15,284 nucleotides of DNA from Pseudomonadota bacterium (GCA_016195115.1 JACQAI010000328.1:1-15284), one strand, 5' to 3'; numbered from the stretch's first letter, positions 6,706 through 14,886 are shown. Program-made: numbers and translations. Notes: a model not told the origin generated them from the letters alone.

Positions 6706-8007
6706 TCAGCGCAGCTGCGTCAGGGTCTGATACATCTCGTTGGCGGTGGTGATGATCTTGGTGTTGGCGGTGTAGGTCGCCTGGGTCACGATCATCTCGG
6801 CGAACTCGTTGGCCAAATCGACCGACGACTGCTCGAGCGACGACGGCGTGATCTGGCCGGCGCCGCCGGTGTCGGCAGCGTTGATCGCCAGCGTGCCGGA
6901 GCCGGCGCTGCCGGTCGGCAGCCAGGCGTTGCCGGTGATCGGCTCGAGGCCCTGGTCGTTGGGGAAGGTGACCAACGGGATCTGATACTTCGCCAGCACC
7001 AGGCCGTTGCTGTAGACCTCCGACATGGTGCCGTCGGGGGTTACCACGAAGCCGGTGCGCGAGCCGCTCGCCTTGCCGTCCTGCTGGGCGCCGGTCTGGG
7101 CGAAGACGCCGTCGAGCTGGGTCACCGCGGTGATCGCGCCGCTGCCCGCGAAGTTGAAGGTCGGCGACAGCGACTGGCCGTTCGACAGCGTGATGGTGCC
7201 GAGCGATGTGCTGCTCGTGGGGCTGGTCAGCTGCCCGGTGGTGTCGAAGCTGAGCGTGGCCGTCGAGCCGCTGATCGTGCCGGTGACCCCCGAGTTGTCC
7301 GCGGCCGTGACGGTGGTCGGCACCACCGACCAGGTCTGGAGCGCGGTCTTCGTGAAGGTGAGCTGCAGCGCGAAGGCATTGCCCAGCGAGTCGAACAGGC
7401 CGGTCGTCATGGTCTCGGTGGTGCCGATGGCGTCGGTCGCCGGTAGATTGCCGGCCAGCGCCACTTGGGTGGTCGCGACGCCGGCGATGGTGACCGCCGG
7501 GCCGGGATCGAACTTCAACGGGGTCAGGCCGCTGAGCGCGCTCGGCAAGGTGCTGCCGCTGGTCGCGCCCATCAGGAAGAAGCCGTTCGAGTTGACCATG
7601 AAGCCGTCTTTGTCGAGGTGGAACGAGCCGGCGCGCGTCACCGCGAGGTTGGCGCCGGTCGCCACCGCGCCGGTCGTGGTATCGACCCCATTGGTGACGG
7701 GAAAGAAGCCGTGCCCCAGGATGCCGAGATCGGTCGACGACGATGAGCTCGCCAGCAGGCCCTGCAGGTCCATGCGCTGCTCGGGCGTCGGGATGACGCC
7801 GCCGGGCGCGAAGTTGAACGGGATCGGGCCGGTGGCGCCCTGGACGGTCGGCGCATCGGTCCGCGTCACCAGCGTCTTGAACAGGACGACGCTCGGCTTG
7901 TAGCCGACCGTGTTGGCGTTCGCGATGTTGTCCGAGATCGCGCCCATCTTCTGCGACTGGGCGTCGATCCCGGTGACCCCGGCGATGAAGGCGTTGATCA
8001 GGCTCAT
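6706..8007 (-). CDS. Second flagellar hook protein FlgE paralogue
   Basis: This is a flagellar rod/hook-family protein of 433 residues, a likely hook subunit or hook variant secreted through the flagellar export channel. The N-terminus carries the family motif AQSQKMGAISDNIANANTVGY (about 16-36). A FlgE-type GHGFFPVTN block lies near residue 98, and the C-terminus has the paired helix LEQSSVDLANEFAEMIVTQ with ANTKIITTANEMYQTLTQLR. The middle is Ser/Thr/Gly-rich with no Cys. It follows the first flgE by 32 nt, with GGAG 10 nt before its ATG, and ends the hook operon. It is shorter than its neighbour and differs in the central exposed domains while keeping both assembly termini. It could be an alternative hook subunit or a specialised junction or scaffold subunit; the sequence does not decide which. 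Confidence 0.88.
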   Translation of the reverse strand: MSLINAFIAGVTGIDAQSQKMGAISDNIANANTVGYKPSVVLFKTLVTRTDAPTVQGATGPIPFNFAPGGVIPTPEQRMDLQGLLASSSSSTDLGILGHGFFPVTNGVDTTTGAVATGANLAVTRAGSFHLDKDGFMVNSNGFFLMGATSGSTLPSALSGLTPLKFDPGPAVTIAGVATTQVALAGNLPATDAIGTTETMTTGLFDSLGNAFALQLTFTKTALQTWSVVPTTVTAADNSGVTGTISGSTATLSFDTTGQLTSPTSSTSLGTITLSNGQSLSPTFNFAGSGAITAVTQLDGVFAQTGAQQDGKASGSRTGFVVTPDGTMSEVYSNGLVLAKYQIPLVTFPNDQGLEPITGNAWLPTGSAGSGTLAINAADTGGAGQITPSSLEQSSVDLANEFAEMIVTQATYTANTKIITTANEMYQTLTQLR

Positions 8008-8039
8008 GGCCTAGCCGCTCCGGCTTCCCCTCATGCCGC

Positions 8040-9791
8040 CTAGCGGACCAGGTTGACGACTTCCTGGAGCTCGTTGTCCGCCGTCGTGATCGTGCGCGCG
8101 TTGGCCGAGAACGACCGCTGCGTGATGATCATGTTGGTGAACTCGTTCGACAGGTCGACCGTCGACTGCTCGAGCGAGGCCGGCGTTATCGTGCCGGTGC
8201 CGCCGAGCCCGGCGAAATTCGACACCGCGCTGCCCGACTCGACGGTCTCGGTGTAGACGTTGCCGGTTTCGGCCTGCAGGGCGTCGACGTTGGAGAAGTT
8301 GACCAGCGGGATCTTGTAGAGCGGGATCACGGTGCCGTTGTCGAACACGGCGTTGACCTGGCCGGTGACGTCGAACGCCACGCCGGTTCGGAAGCTGAAC
8401 GCCAGGCCGTTCTGGTTGATGAACGACACCGCGAACTTGTTCGAGTATTGGGTCAGGCCGCTGGGTGTGCCGGCGGTACCAAGACTGAGGTTGACCGGAT
8501 TGGTCGTGCCGCCGAAACCATTGGCGCCGTCGCTGAGCGTCAAACCGGCGGCGACGCTGCCGAAGATCGTGGCCGGATAGCCGGCTGCGACCGTGCCGTT
8601 GGTGTTGAACGTGACCTTCGCGTTGGCCTGCTGAACGGCCAGCGTAACGGTGGAGGTATCGGCCGTGCCGTTGATCCAAGCCGGCAGGGTCGTAGTGGTC
8701 GACGAACCGCTGGTGCCGACAACCGTCATCGACTTGAGCTTGAGGGCCCAGACGTTCAGCGCCGCCGTGCGGGTGAATTCGAGCGTCAGATTGTTGGCGA
8801 CGCCGAGGCTGTCGTAGACCACGGCGGTGACATCCTGCGGGTCGACCGACACCGTGGAGGCGGCGTATGAGGCCGCCGCGGCCGTGCTAGCGATTCGCAA
8901 CGCCGAGGCATCGATGGTCGGGGCCCAGGTCGAGCCATCGGTGAAGGTGGCGCCGGCGCCCGTCGTCGCCGTGCCGCCGCTGGCCGAGACGCTGATCGTA
9001 CCCAGGGTGATCGGGTTGGCGCCGGAGAGGGCGGGGCTGGCGCCGACCGGCGCGATGTTGGCCGTCACCGTCACGCTGCGCGTGCCGGCCGCCAAGACGG
9101 CGGCCGCGTACTTGACGTTGCTCAGGGTGTAGGCGTTGCCGGTCGAGCTGTACACCGTGTAGGTGTTCAACGTGTCCGTCGTGGTCGTGACGGCCGCCCC
9201 CTTGATGATTCCCGCCAATCCAAGCGGCGTGCTCGCGGTCGGCACGGCCGGCAGGTTGGCGCCGATCGACAGCGACGTGGTGCCCTTGGCGATGCCCGTC
9301 AAGGTGCCGACATTGACCAGGCTGAGCGACTGCACCGCCGGGTTCGAGATCGTCGGCTTGCCGGTGGTCTGGTTGATCGGCACGCCGAGCAGGAAGAAGC
9401 CGGCCGAGTTGACCAGGTTGCCGTTCTTGTCGACCGTGAACGAGCCGGCGCGGGTGAACGTGTTGTTCACCGTCGTGTTGAGGGTGCCCGAGGTGCCGAC
9501 GCTGTTGGTCACCGGCAGGAAACCGCGGCCCGTGATGCCGACATCGGTGCGCGACGCCGATGCGGCGAGCAGGCCCTGGGCGTCGACATTGGCGAACGGC
9601 CGGCTCAACACGCCGCCGGGCGTGTAGGTCGTCGGCGTCGCCGGCGTGGTCACCAGCGTCTCGAACTTGTTCACGCTGGCTTTGTAGCCAACCGTGTTGG
9701 CGTTCGAGATGTTGTCCGCGATGATGCCCATGTTCTGTGCCTGGGCCTTGAGGCCCGACACGGCGGAGAAAAGGGCTCCATAAACACCCAT
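8040..9791 (-). CDS. flgE: Flagellar hook protein FlgE
   Basis: This is the main candidate for the hook subunit, polymerising under the FlgD cap into the universal joint between rod and filament. The 583-residue product starts GALFSAVSGLKAQAQNMG and continues IIADNISNANTVGYK (about 22-37), the rod/hook-family N-terminal helix. It has a GRGFLPVTN block near residue 88 and ends with LEQSTVDLSNEFTNMIITQ plus ARTITTADNELQEVVNLVR. The long Ala/Thr/Ser-rich middle (about 150-450) corresponds to exposed hook domains and is larger than in the second paralogue. GAGGAG stands 7 nt before the ATG. It sits 42 nt after flgD and 32 nt before the second hook gene, so it is translated from the fliK-flgD-flgE message. 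Confidence 0.94.
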   Translation of the reverse strand: MGVYGALFSAVSGLKAQAQNMGIIADNISNANTVGYKASVNKFETLVTTPATPTTYTPGGVLSRPFANVDAQGLLAASASRTDVGITGRGFLPVTNSVGTSGTLNTTVNNTFTRAGSFTVDKNGNLVNSAGFFLLGVPINQTTGKPTISNPAVQSLSLVNVGTLTGIAKGTTSLSIGANLPAVPTASTPLGLAGIIKGAAVTTTTDTLNTYTVYSSTGNAYTLSNVKYAAAVLAAGTRSVTVTANIAPVGASPALSGANPITLGTISVSASGGTATTGAGATFTDGSTWAPTIDASALRIASTAAAASYAASTVSVDPQDVTAVVYDSLGVANNLTLEFTRTAALNVWALKLKSMTVVGTSGSSTTTTLPAWINGTADTSTVTLAVQQANAKVTFNTNGTVAAGYPATIFGSVAAGLTLSDGANGFGGTTNPVNLSLGTAGTPSGLTQYSNKFAVSFINQNGLAFSFRTGVAFDVTGQVNAVFDNGTVIPLYKIPLVNFSNVDALQAETGNVYTETVESGSAVSNFAGLGGTGTITPASLEQSTVDLSNEFTNMIITQRSFSANARTITTADNELQEVVNLVR

Positions 9792-9833
9792 TGTACGACT
9801 CCTCGTCTAAATTCCCGGGCGGCGCTGCGCCCG

Positions 9834-10532
9834 TTAGCTCGGCTTCTTGACAGATGTGACGCCGGACAGCGGCACCTGGACCTCGCCGATCGACAGCTCG
9901 GTGCCGTTGGTCGGATCGGACGCGATGTTGGTGACCGTGCCGATGATCGACGTGACGACGTTGGTGATCGGCTTCTGATCCTGGCCGATCGCCTGCAGCG
10001 ACACGCTGTAGACGCCCGATGGCATGGCGTAGCCGTAGTCGTTCTTGCCGTCCCAGGTGACGACGTTGTGGCCCTGTAGGATCGTCCCCGTGAGGTTGCG
10101 CACGGGGGCGCCGGTGCTGTCCTGGACCTGCACCATCACGGCGGCGACCTGGGCCGGCAGCGCGTAGCCGATCTGCGAGGCGACGCCGCTGGGGTCGAGC
10201 CACGCCTGGCTGCTGACCGCTTCGACCTGGGTGCCGATGAAGCCGACCGCGCTGGTCAGCTGATCGCCCTGGTTGAGCGCGATCAACTGATCGAGCTTCT
10301 TGTTGCCGTTGATCTGCTGCTCGACCCCGGTGAACGCGACCAGCTGCTGGGTGAACTGCGTCGAGTCCATCGGCGCCAGCGGATCCTGGTTCTTGAGCTG
10401 CGTGGTCAACAGCGTCAGGAAGTTGTTGAAGTCCGACGACAGCTTGTTGAGCGCGTCGGTGCTGTTGCCCGTGGCCGTCGTGCTCGGTGTCGTGGCGGCG
10501 GTCGTCGCGGGAGTGGACGAAACAGTGGTCAT
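9834..10532 (-). CDS. flgD: Hook assembly cap protein FlgD
   Basis: FlgD caps the growing hook, is exported, and is needed for FlgE polymerisation. The 232-residue product has a Thr/Ser-rich N-terminus (1-25) and the conserved FlgD segment FNNFLTLLTTQLKNQDPLAP to MDSTQFTQQLVAFTGVEQQ (about 35-73). The C-terminal beta-rich half contains GHNVVTWDGKNDYGYAMPSGVYSV, typical of the FlgD Ig/Tudor region. The ATG at 10532 is supported by AAGGA about 8 nt upstream. It lies 30 nt after fliK and 42 nt before flgE, matching the common alphaproteobacterial fliK-flgD-flgE order. Confidence 0.95.
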   Translation of the reverse strand: MTTVSSTPATTAATTPSTTATGNSTDALNKLSSDFNNFLTLLTTQLKNQDPLAPMDSTQFTQQLVAFTGVEQQINGNKKLDQLIALNQGDQLTSAVGFIGTQVEAVSSQAWLDPSGVASQIGYALPAQVAAVMVQVQDSTGAPVRNLTGTILQGHNVVTWDGKNDYGYAMPSGVYSVSLQAIGQDQKPITNVVTSIIGTVTNIASDPTNGTELSIGEVQVPLSGVTSVKKPS

Positions 10533-10562
10533 GACATCGGTCCTTCCTGGGTCCTCGGCCGC

Positions 10563-11084
10563 CTAGACATGCAGATCGACGAGGCTGAGCCCGCCGATCT
10601 GTCGCGCGACCGCCGGCGCCGCCGTGTCCTCGACCGTAGCGGTCGCGGCGATGCCGGCGTTGTAGCTGCTGGCGTTGGGCTCGTCGAAATCGGTGCCTTG
10701 GCTGTCGCCGCTCAGCGAGAACTGCAGATCGCCGTTGTTGGTCGACAGGCCGGCATCGCTCAACGACTGCTCGAGCTGATGGGAGTCGCGCTGCAGCAGC
10801 GACAGGGTGTCCTGGCGGTCGGCGACAATCGTGGCGGTGACGTGGCCGTCGGCTGCGATCTTGAGGTCGACCTGGATCCGCCCGAGCTCGGGCGGGCGCA
10901 ACTGAATGGTGAAACGCCCGCTGCCGTTGCCGCTCGCCGCCTGGCTGAGGCTGGGCAGCACTTGGTCGAGCAGCGGCAGCAGCACCGGGGCGGGGCGCGC
11001 CGGCGCGCTGGGCGCCGCCGATGACGCGGTGGCGCTCGGCGCCGACGTGCCGTTGGCAACCACGGCATTGGCCTCGCCGGGCAT
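10563..11084 (-). CDS. fliK: FliK C-terminal part (downstream of a frameshift)
   Basis: This frame carries the conserved Flg_hook (PF02120-type) domain of the hook-length control protein. The signature FTIQLRPPELGRIQVDLKI is followed by ADGHVTATIVADRQDTLSLL and ends ARQIGGLSLVDLHV. In FliK this domain contacts FlhB and switches export from hook to filament substrates. The coordinates given start at the first ATG, but the frame is open further upstream to at least 11250 with convincing FliK-like sequence (for example GDLLSRAGGGTVETATP and SGETLFLSQLGEAGHHGE). No Shine-Dalgarno sequence precedes the ATG at 11084. The upstream FliK frame stops at 11240, so the two pieces are best read as one gene with a one-base loss. 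The stop is 30 nt before flgD. Confidence 0.85.
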   Translation of the reverse strand: MPGEANAVVANGTSAPSATASSAAPSAPARPAPVLLPLLDQVLPSLSQAASGNGSGRFTIQLRPPELGRIQVDLKIAADGHVTATIVADRQDTLSLLQRDSHQLEQSLSDAGLSTNNGDLQFSLSGDSQGTDFDEPNASSYNAGIAATATVEDTAAPAVARQIGGLSLVDLHV

Positions 11085-11239
11085 CGGCGCGGTCGGCTCG
11101 GTGGGCAGCGTCGGCCCGATCGGCTCGCCGTGGTGGCCGGCTTCGCCGAGCTGTGACAGGAACAGGGTCTCGCCCGATACCGTGCTCGGGTTGTTGGTCG
11201 CCGGGGTCGCGGTCTCGACCGTGCCGCCGCCGGCGCGGC

Positions 11240-12208
11240 TCAGCAGGTCGCCAACGCCGACTGGCCGGGGTCCTGGCCCTGGCTCGCCGCCGCCATCTTG
11301 ATCACGACGTTGGCACTGTTGATCTGGGCCATCACCTCGGCGGCGGTCTTGCCGGTGCCCGCGGGCGGCGCGGCGGGGGCGCCGCCCTTGCTGCCCACAG
11401 TGGCCGTGAGTGCGGCCGAGGCCTCGGCGGTCGCGCTGGCGAGCGCGGCGAAATCGGCGGCCGCCGTGCTGGCCGCGGCCTTGGCAGCGGTGGTCGGCGC
11501 GGCGGTCGCGCCGTCCTGGCTCGACGGCGCTGGCGTAGCAGGGTCGCTCAGCGCCGCGCCGAGATCGGGCGTGGCGCCCGGTGGCGGCGCCGCGGCAGTG
11601 CCGTCGGCTGCGGTACCCTGGGCTGGTGTGGCAGCCTGCTCCGCGACGGCTGGCAGCACGGGCGCGGTCGCGACGGGCGGCGCAGCGACGACCGCCGCCG
11701 TGATGGTCACGACCGTGGCGTCGGTCAGCTGGTCGGTGCCATCGGTCGTGCTCTGACCGGCGTCGGTCTGGGCCGGATCGTTGCCAGACGCTGTCGCGGT
11801 CGATTGGCTGTCGGTGTCGCCGGAGTTGGCGGTTTGCTGATCGGCATCGTTGCCGGTCGCCGGCGCGTCGTTGGAATCCGACGTGGCGTCGGCGCTCGAA
11901 GATGCCGGGTCAGTGGCAGCGCTGTCGTCATTGCCGTGGGCGTACGCGGTGGGGCGCTTGCTGGCCGCTGCCGCGCTGGCGCCGTGGTCGGGCCGCGGCT
12001 TGTTGACGGCGGCGACCGCCCGCGGCGACGCCGTCGCCGGCAGGTCCGGGCGCTTCAGCGACGGGCGCGGCGGTGGTCCGGACGCGTCTGTCCGCGCCTG
12101 CGCTCCGGCGGCCAGCAGCTGGTCGAACTGCTGGGCGTCGGAGGCCGGGGCGGGCTTCGCAGGCGCACTAGGCTCCGGAGAGACTAGGCTGACCAGTGAA
12201 ACGTCCAT
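11240..12208 (-). CDS. fliK: Hook-length control protein FliK, N-terminal part (frameshifted)
   Basis: FliK is the exported ruler that sets hook length and triggers the substrate switch. This frame encodes 322 residues starting MDVSLVSLVSPEP, with AQQFDQLLAAG close behind as in many FliK proteins. A long Asp/Ser/Thr/Ala-rich and then Ala/Pro-rich low-complexity stretch follows (about 70-270), as expected for an unfolded ruler. The region MAQINSANVVIKMAAASQG still looks genuine, but the frame then ends ...GQSALATC. A single extra G would continue it as QSALGDLLSRAGGG into the C-terminal domain, giving about 548 residues. The ATG at 12208 is chosen over the ATG at 12244 because a sigma-54 promoter overlaps the latter and predicts transcription from about 12233. 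The same frame is open upstream to 12730, but that part overlaps the sulfotransferase gene and is not coding. Confidence 0.85.
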   Translation of the reverse strand: MDVSLVSLVSPEPSAPAKPAPASDAQQFDQLLAAGAQARTDASGPPPRPSLKRPDLPATASPRAVAAVNKPRPDHGASAAAASKRPTAYAHGNDDSAATDPASSSADATSDSNDAPATGNDADQQTANSGDTDSQSTATASGNDPAQTDAGQSTTDGTDQLTDATVVTITAAVVAAPPVATAPVLPAVAEQAATPAQGTAADGTAAAPPPGATPDLGAALSDPATPAPSSQDGATAAPTTAAKAAASTAAADFAALASATAEASAALTATVGSKGGAPAAPPAGTGKTAAEVMAQINSANVVIKMAAASQGQDPGQSALATC

Positions 12209-12243
12209 CAGGCCACCAGATACACTATCCCGGGGGGCCGTCA

Positions 12244-12259
12244 TGCAACCGCCACGCCA
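12244..12259 (-). promoter_or_regulatory. Sigma-54 (-24/-12) promoter of the fliK-flgD-flgE operon
   Basis: The minus strand reads TGGCGTGGCGGTTGCA. The -24 GG and -12 GC are separated by exactly 10 bp. The -12 element TTGCA is a perfect match, and only two bases of the TGGCACG element differ. The predicted transcription start is near 12233, leaving a leader of about 25 nt before the ATG at 12208. Hook operons in Caulobacter are sigma-54/FlbD dependent, and flbD is encoded in this same cluster. Confidence 0.75.
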
Positions 12260-12331
12260 TCTGCGCGTGAGGCTACATAATATTGAAGGGAGTCGGTGGA
12301 GGGGCCGGGGGGCGGAAGGACCTACTCGGTC

Positions 12332-12348
12332 CCGGCAACAAATGCCGG
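12332..12348. promoter_or_regulatory. Palindrome upstream of the fliK promoter, candidate FlbD enhancer site
   Basis: CCGGCA-N5-TGCCGG is a perfect 6-bp inverted repeat with an AT-rich ACAAA spacer. It is centred about 107 bp upstream of the predicted sigma-54 transcription start, a usual distance for an enhancer-binding activator. It shares the GGCA-N5-TGCC core with the palindrome before fliF. It also lies 10 nt after the sulfotransferase stop codon. An RNA hairpin ending that gene is therefore an alternative, but no T-tract follows. Confidence 0.55.
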
Positions 12349-12357
12349 CCGCTCGCG

Positions 12358-14886
12358 TCACCCCGGTCCGACCTCGCCAAGCGCCGTACGCAGCGGCGCG
12401 AGCAGATTGCCGTAGCGCCTCCAACGCTCGACCGAGCGCCGGTAGATCGGCTGCCGAACTTGGCTGGCGCTCGCCGTCCGGACTGGCCGCGCGGTCGTGT
12501 GGAACGCCAGGCACCGGTCGTCCCAGGGCAGCCCGCAGTGATCGACGATCCGTCGGGCCTGCCCCTCCAGGTCGTCGACCACGTCCTCGTAGCGCACCTC
12601 CAAGAGGACGTTGTCGGGCAGCACGGCGTGCCAGTGCGCCATCAGGGCTTCGTACGCGCGGTAGTAGCGGCCGAGCTCGCCAAGCTCGTAGGTGAAGTGC
12701 TGGCCGTTGACGAACAGCAGCGAGAAACACGACACGCAGGTATCGATGGCGGTGCGCCGGACGTGGACGATCCGGGCGCCCGGCAGGGCCAGGTGGATCA
12801 GCCCGGCATAGACGAAGTTGTATGGCAGCTTGTCGGTGATCCGCGCCGCCGCAGGGGCCAAGGGCCGGACGGCCGCCAGATAGTCGTTGCCGAGGCGCAC
12901 GAGCTCGTCTGCGGTCAACGATGTCAGGAGATCGGGATAGGCCCTCGCGGGATCGGAGCCGCTATAGCGTTCCATGACCTCGGGAAAGCTCGGCAGTTCG
13001 CCGGCGCCGAACACGCTCGGGTGGCTGGCCAGGATCTGCTCGACCAGGGTCGAGCCCGAGCGCGGCATGCCGACGATGAAGATCGGCAGCGGCGAGGCCG
13101 CGCCGGAGCCGGCGTGCCGCGCGACCAGCTCCGCCGTCGCTAAGCGCGGAATGCGCTCGAACGCGCCGAGCTGAGAGGGTTCGTCGTAATCGAGCTGGCG
13201 GCGCTTGAGGGCATTGCCGGCCAGCAAGTGCTCGAAGGCGCGGGAGGGCTGATCGGTCTCCTCGTAGGCCTTGCCAAGCGCGAAGTGGAGACTGATGCGA
13301 TCGCTCTCGTCGAGCGCATTGAGGTCGCGCGCAAACTCCTCCAGCGCAGCGAGCGCCGGATCGTCGCGCGTGAAGCGCCAGTCGGTCGCGCGCGTGCAGT
13401 GCAGCTTGACGTTGCCCGGCGCCACCCGGATGCCCTGCTCGATGACGTCGCGTGCCTCGTCGAGACGGCCGAGCCGGCGCAGCGCCGTGCCGAGATTGAC
13501 ATGGGCGTCCGCCATGGTCGGGGCCAGCGCCAGGGCGCGCTGGTAGCTGGCGACAGCGTCGGCCTCGCGTTCCAGGGCGAGCAGGGCGTTGCCGAGGTTG
13601 TTGTGCGCGACCGCATAGTCCGGCCTGAGGGTAAGGGCGCGCTCGAAACAGGGCAGCGCCTCGGTTTCGCGCTTGAGCGCCACGAGCAGATTGCCGCGAT
13701 TGTTGTGCGCCTCGGCGTAGTCGGGCCTCAACGCCAGCGCCTTGTCGTAGCACGGCAGCGCGGCGTCGAGGTGCCGCAGCGCGGCGAGCGAATTGCCGAG
13801 ATTGTTGTGGCCCTCGGGAAAGTCGGGCCGAACCGCCAGCGCAGCTTCGAAATGCGCGATCGCCTCCTCATGCCGCCCCACGGTCTGCAGCAAGGTGCCG
13901 AGGTTGTTGTGGGCGTCGACATAGTCGGGCCGCAGGGCGACGGCGCGCTCGAAGCAGGCAATCGCGGCGTCGATACGACCGAGCGCGCGCAGGGCGGTTG
14001 CGAGATTGTTGTGGGCGTCGGGCAAATTGGGATCGAGCGCGAGCGCCTGCTCGAAGCACGCGATCGCCTCGGCTTCGCGCCGCAGCATGCCGAGCATCAC
14101 GCCGAGATTGCTGTGCAGCGCCGGGATGCCGGGATTGGCGGCGATCGCCGCGACGTAGGCTGCGCGTGCGTCGTCCGAACGGCCGCGCTGGAACAACAAG
14201 GTAGCGAGCACGTTGTGGGCGTCGACCAGATCGGGCTTGATCGCGACCGCCCGGCGCAGATGCTCGATCGCCTCCTCAGAACGGTTCAACGCCGCCAGCG
14301 AGCACCCCCACGCCGCGAGCATGTCCGCGGCGTCCGGGCGCAGCGCCGAGGCCGCGGCGAACGCCGTGACCGCCTCGGAGTGTTGGCCCAGCTTGGCGTA
14401 CGCGCCGCCGAGATTCGCCAGGCCTTCGACGAACCCAGGCGCCCGCTCGACCGCGGCGCGATAATGCGCCGCCGCCGCCTCGACCTCACCGCGCGCTTCC
14501 AGGGCGCAACCGAGATTGTAGTGCGCACCGGCGTGGTCGGGTTCGAGGGCGAGCGCCTTGCGATAGCGCGCGATCGCGTCATCGGCGCGATGCGCGGCCT
14601 GCAGCGCAGTACCGAGGTCGTTGTGGGCATCCGCCCAGCGCGGCGCCTGCTCGACCGCACGACGCAGCAGCTTGATGGCGTCGCCGAAGCGGCCCTGCTG
14701 CGCGCGCAGCAGGCCGAACGCGTGCAGCGCGCCGGCATGATGGCGCTCCTGCTCGAGCGCCGCGAGGTAGAGGCGCTCCGCGTCGTCGAGCAGGCCGCCC
14801 TGATGCGCCGCCGCGGCCGCCTCGAACGCTTGCTGGGCGCCCGGATTCTCCGCCTTGCCGCCGCCGGCGCGGGTTCGTCGTGTCAA
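12358..14886 (-). CDS. TPR-repeat sulfotransferase family protein
   Basis: This is a large two-part protein (842 residues from the chosen start). The N-terminal two-thirds is a run of 14 consecutive 34-residue tetratricopeptide repeats (DNA 14841-13414), many with the pattern DAHNNLGxAL...EAIACFERALALRPD; such arrays bind proteins. The C-terminal third is a sulfotransferase-type domain. It has a PAPS-binding loop, IFIVGMPRSGSTLVEQIL, beginning near residue 602 in this numbering, and a 3'-phosphate region RIVHVRRTAIDTCVSCFS, as in PAPS-dependent sulfotransferases. No signal peptide is evident, so it is probably cytoplasmic. The TTG at 14886 is preferred because AGGAG lies 8 nt upstream; an ATG at 14943 and a TTG at 14994 are in frame but lack such a site. 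The acceptor is unknown. Its place beside the hook operon suggests, but does not prove, modification of a flagellar or surface component. Confidence 0.88.
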   Translation of the reverse strand: MTRRTRAGGGKAENPGAQQAFEAAAAAHQGGLLDDAERLYLAALEQERHHAGALHAFGLLRAQQGRFGDAIKLLRRAVEQAPRWADAHNDLGTALQAAHRADDAIARYRKALALEPDHAGAHYNLGCALEARGEVEAAAAHYRAAVERAPGFVEGLANLGGAYAKLGQHSEAVTAFAAASALRPDAADMLAAWGCSLAALNRSEEAIEHLRRAVAIKPDLVDAHNVLATLLFQRGRSDDARAAYVAAIAANPGIPALHSNLGVMLGMLRREAEAIACFEQALALDPNLPDAHNNLATALRALGRIDAAIACFERAVALRPDYVDAHNNLGTLLQTVGRHEEAIAHFEAALAVRPDFPEGHNNLGNSLAALRHLDAALPCYDKALALRPDYAEAHNNRGNLLVALKRETEALPCFERALTLRPDYAVAHNNLGNALLALEREADAVASYQRALALAPTMADAHVNLGTALRRLGRLDEARDVIEQGIRVAPGNVKLHCTRATDWRFTRDDPALAALEEFARDLNALDESDRISLHFALGKAYEETDQPSRAFEHLLAGNALKRRQLDYDEPSQLGAFERIPRLATAELVARHAGSGAASPLPIFIVGMPRSGSTLVEQILASHPSVFGAGELPSFPEVMERYSGSDPARAYPDLLTSLTADELVRLGNDYLAAVRPLAPAAARITDKLPYNFVYAGLIHLALPGARIVHVRRTAIDTCVSCFSLLFVNGQHFTYELGELGRYYRAYEALMAHWHAVLPDNVLLEVRYEDVVDDLEGQARRIVDHCGLPWDDRCLAFHTTARPVRTASASQVRQPIYRRSVERWRRYGNLLAPLRTALGEVGPG
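13414..14841 (-). repeat. 14 tandem 102-bp TPR-coding repeats
   Basis: Fourteen back-to-back 34-codon units, without insertions, encode the TPR array of the sulfotransferase protein. Short DNA blocks recur at this period, for example GTTGTGGGCGTCG and variants near 13912, 14012, 14213 and 14620. Units 9-13 are the most alike, which suggests recent unit duplication. Confidence 0.8.

Noticed and set aside
12209..12730. Upstream extension of the fliK frame
   Set aside because: It overlaps the sulfotransferase domain in another frame, is Arg-rich, and lies upstream of the fliK promoter.
13414..14841. Periodic repeats considered as CRISPR or satellite DNA
   Set aside because: The period is exactly 102 bp, in frame, and encodes degenerate TPR units without identical repeats or unique spacers.
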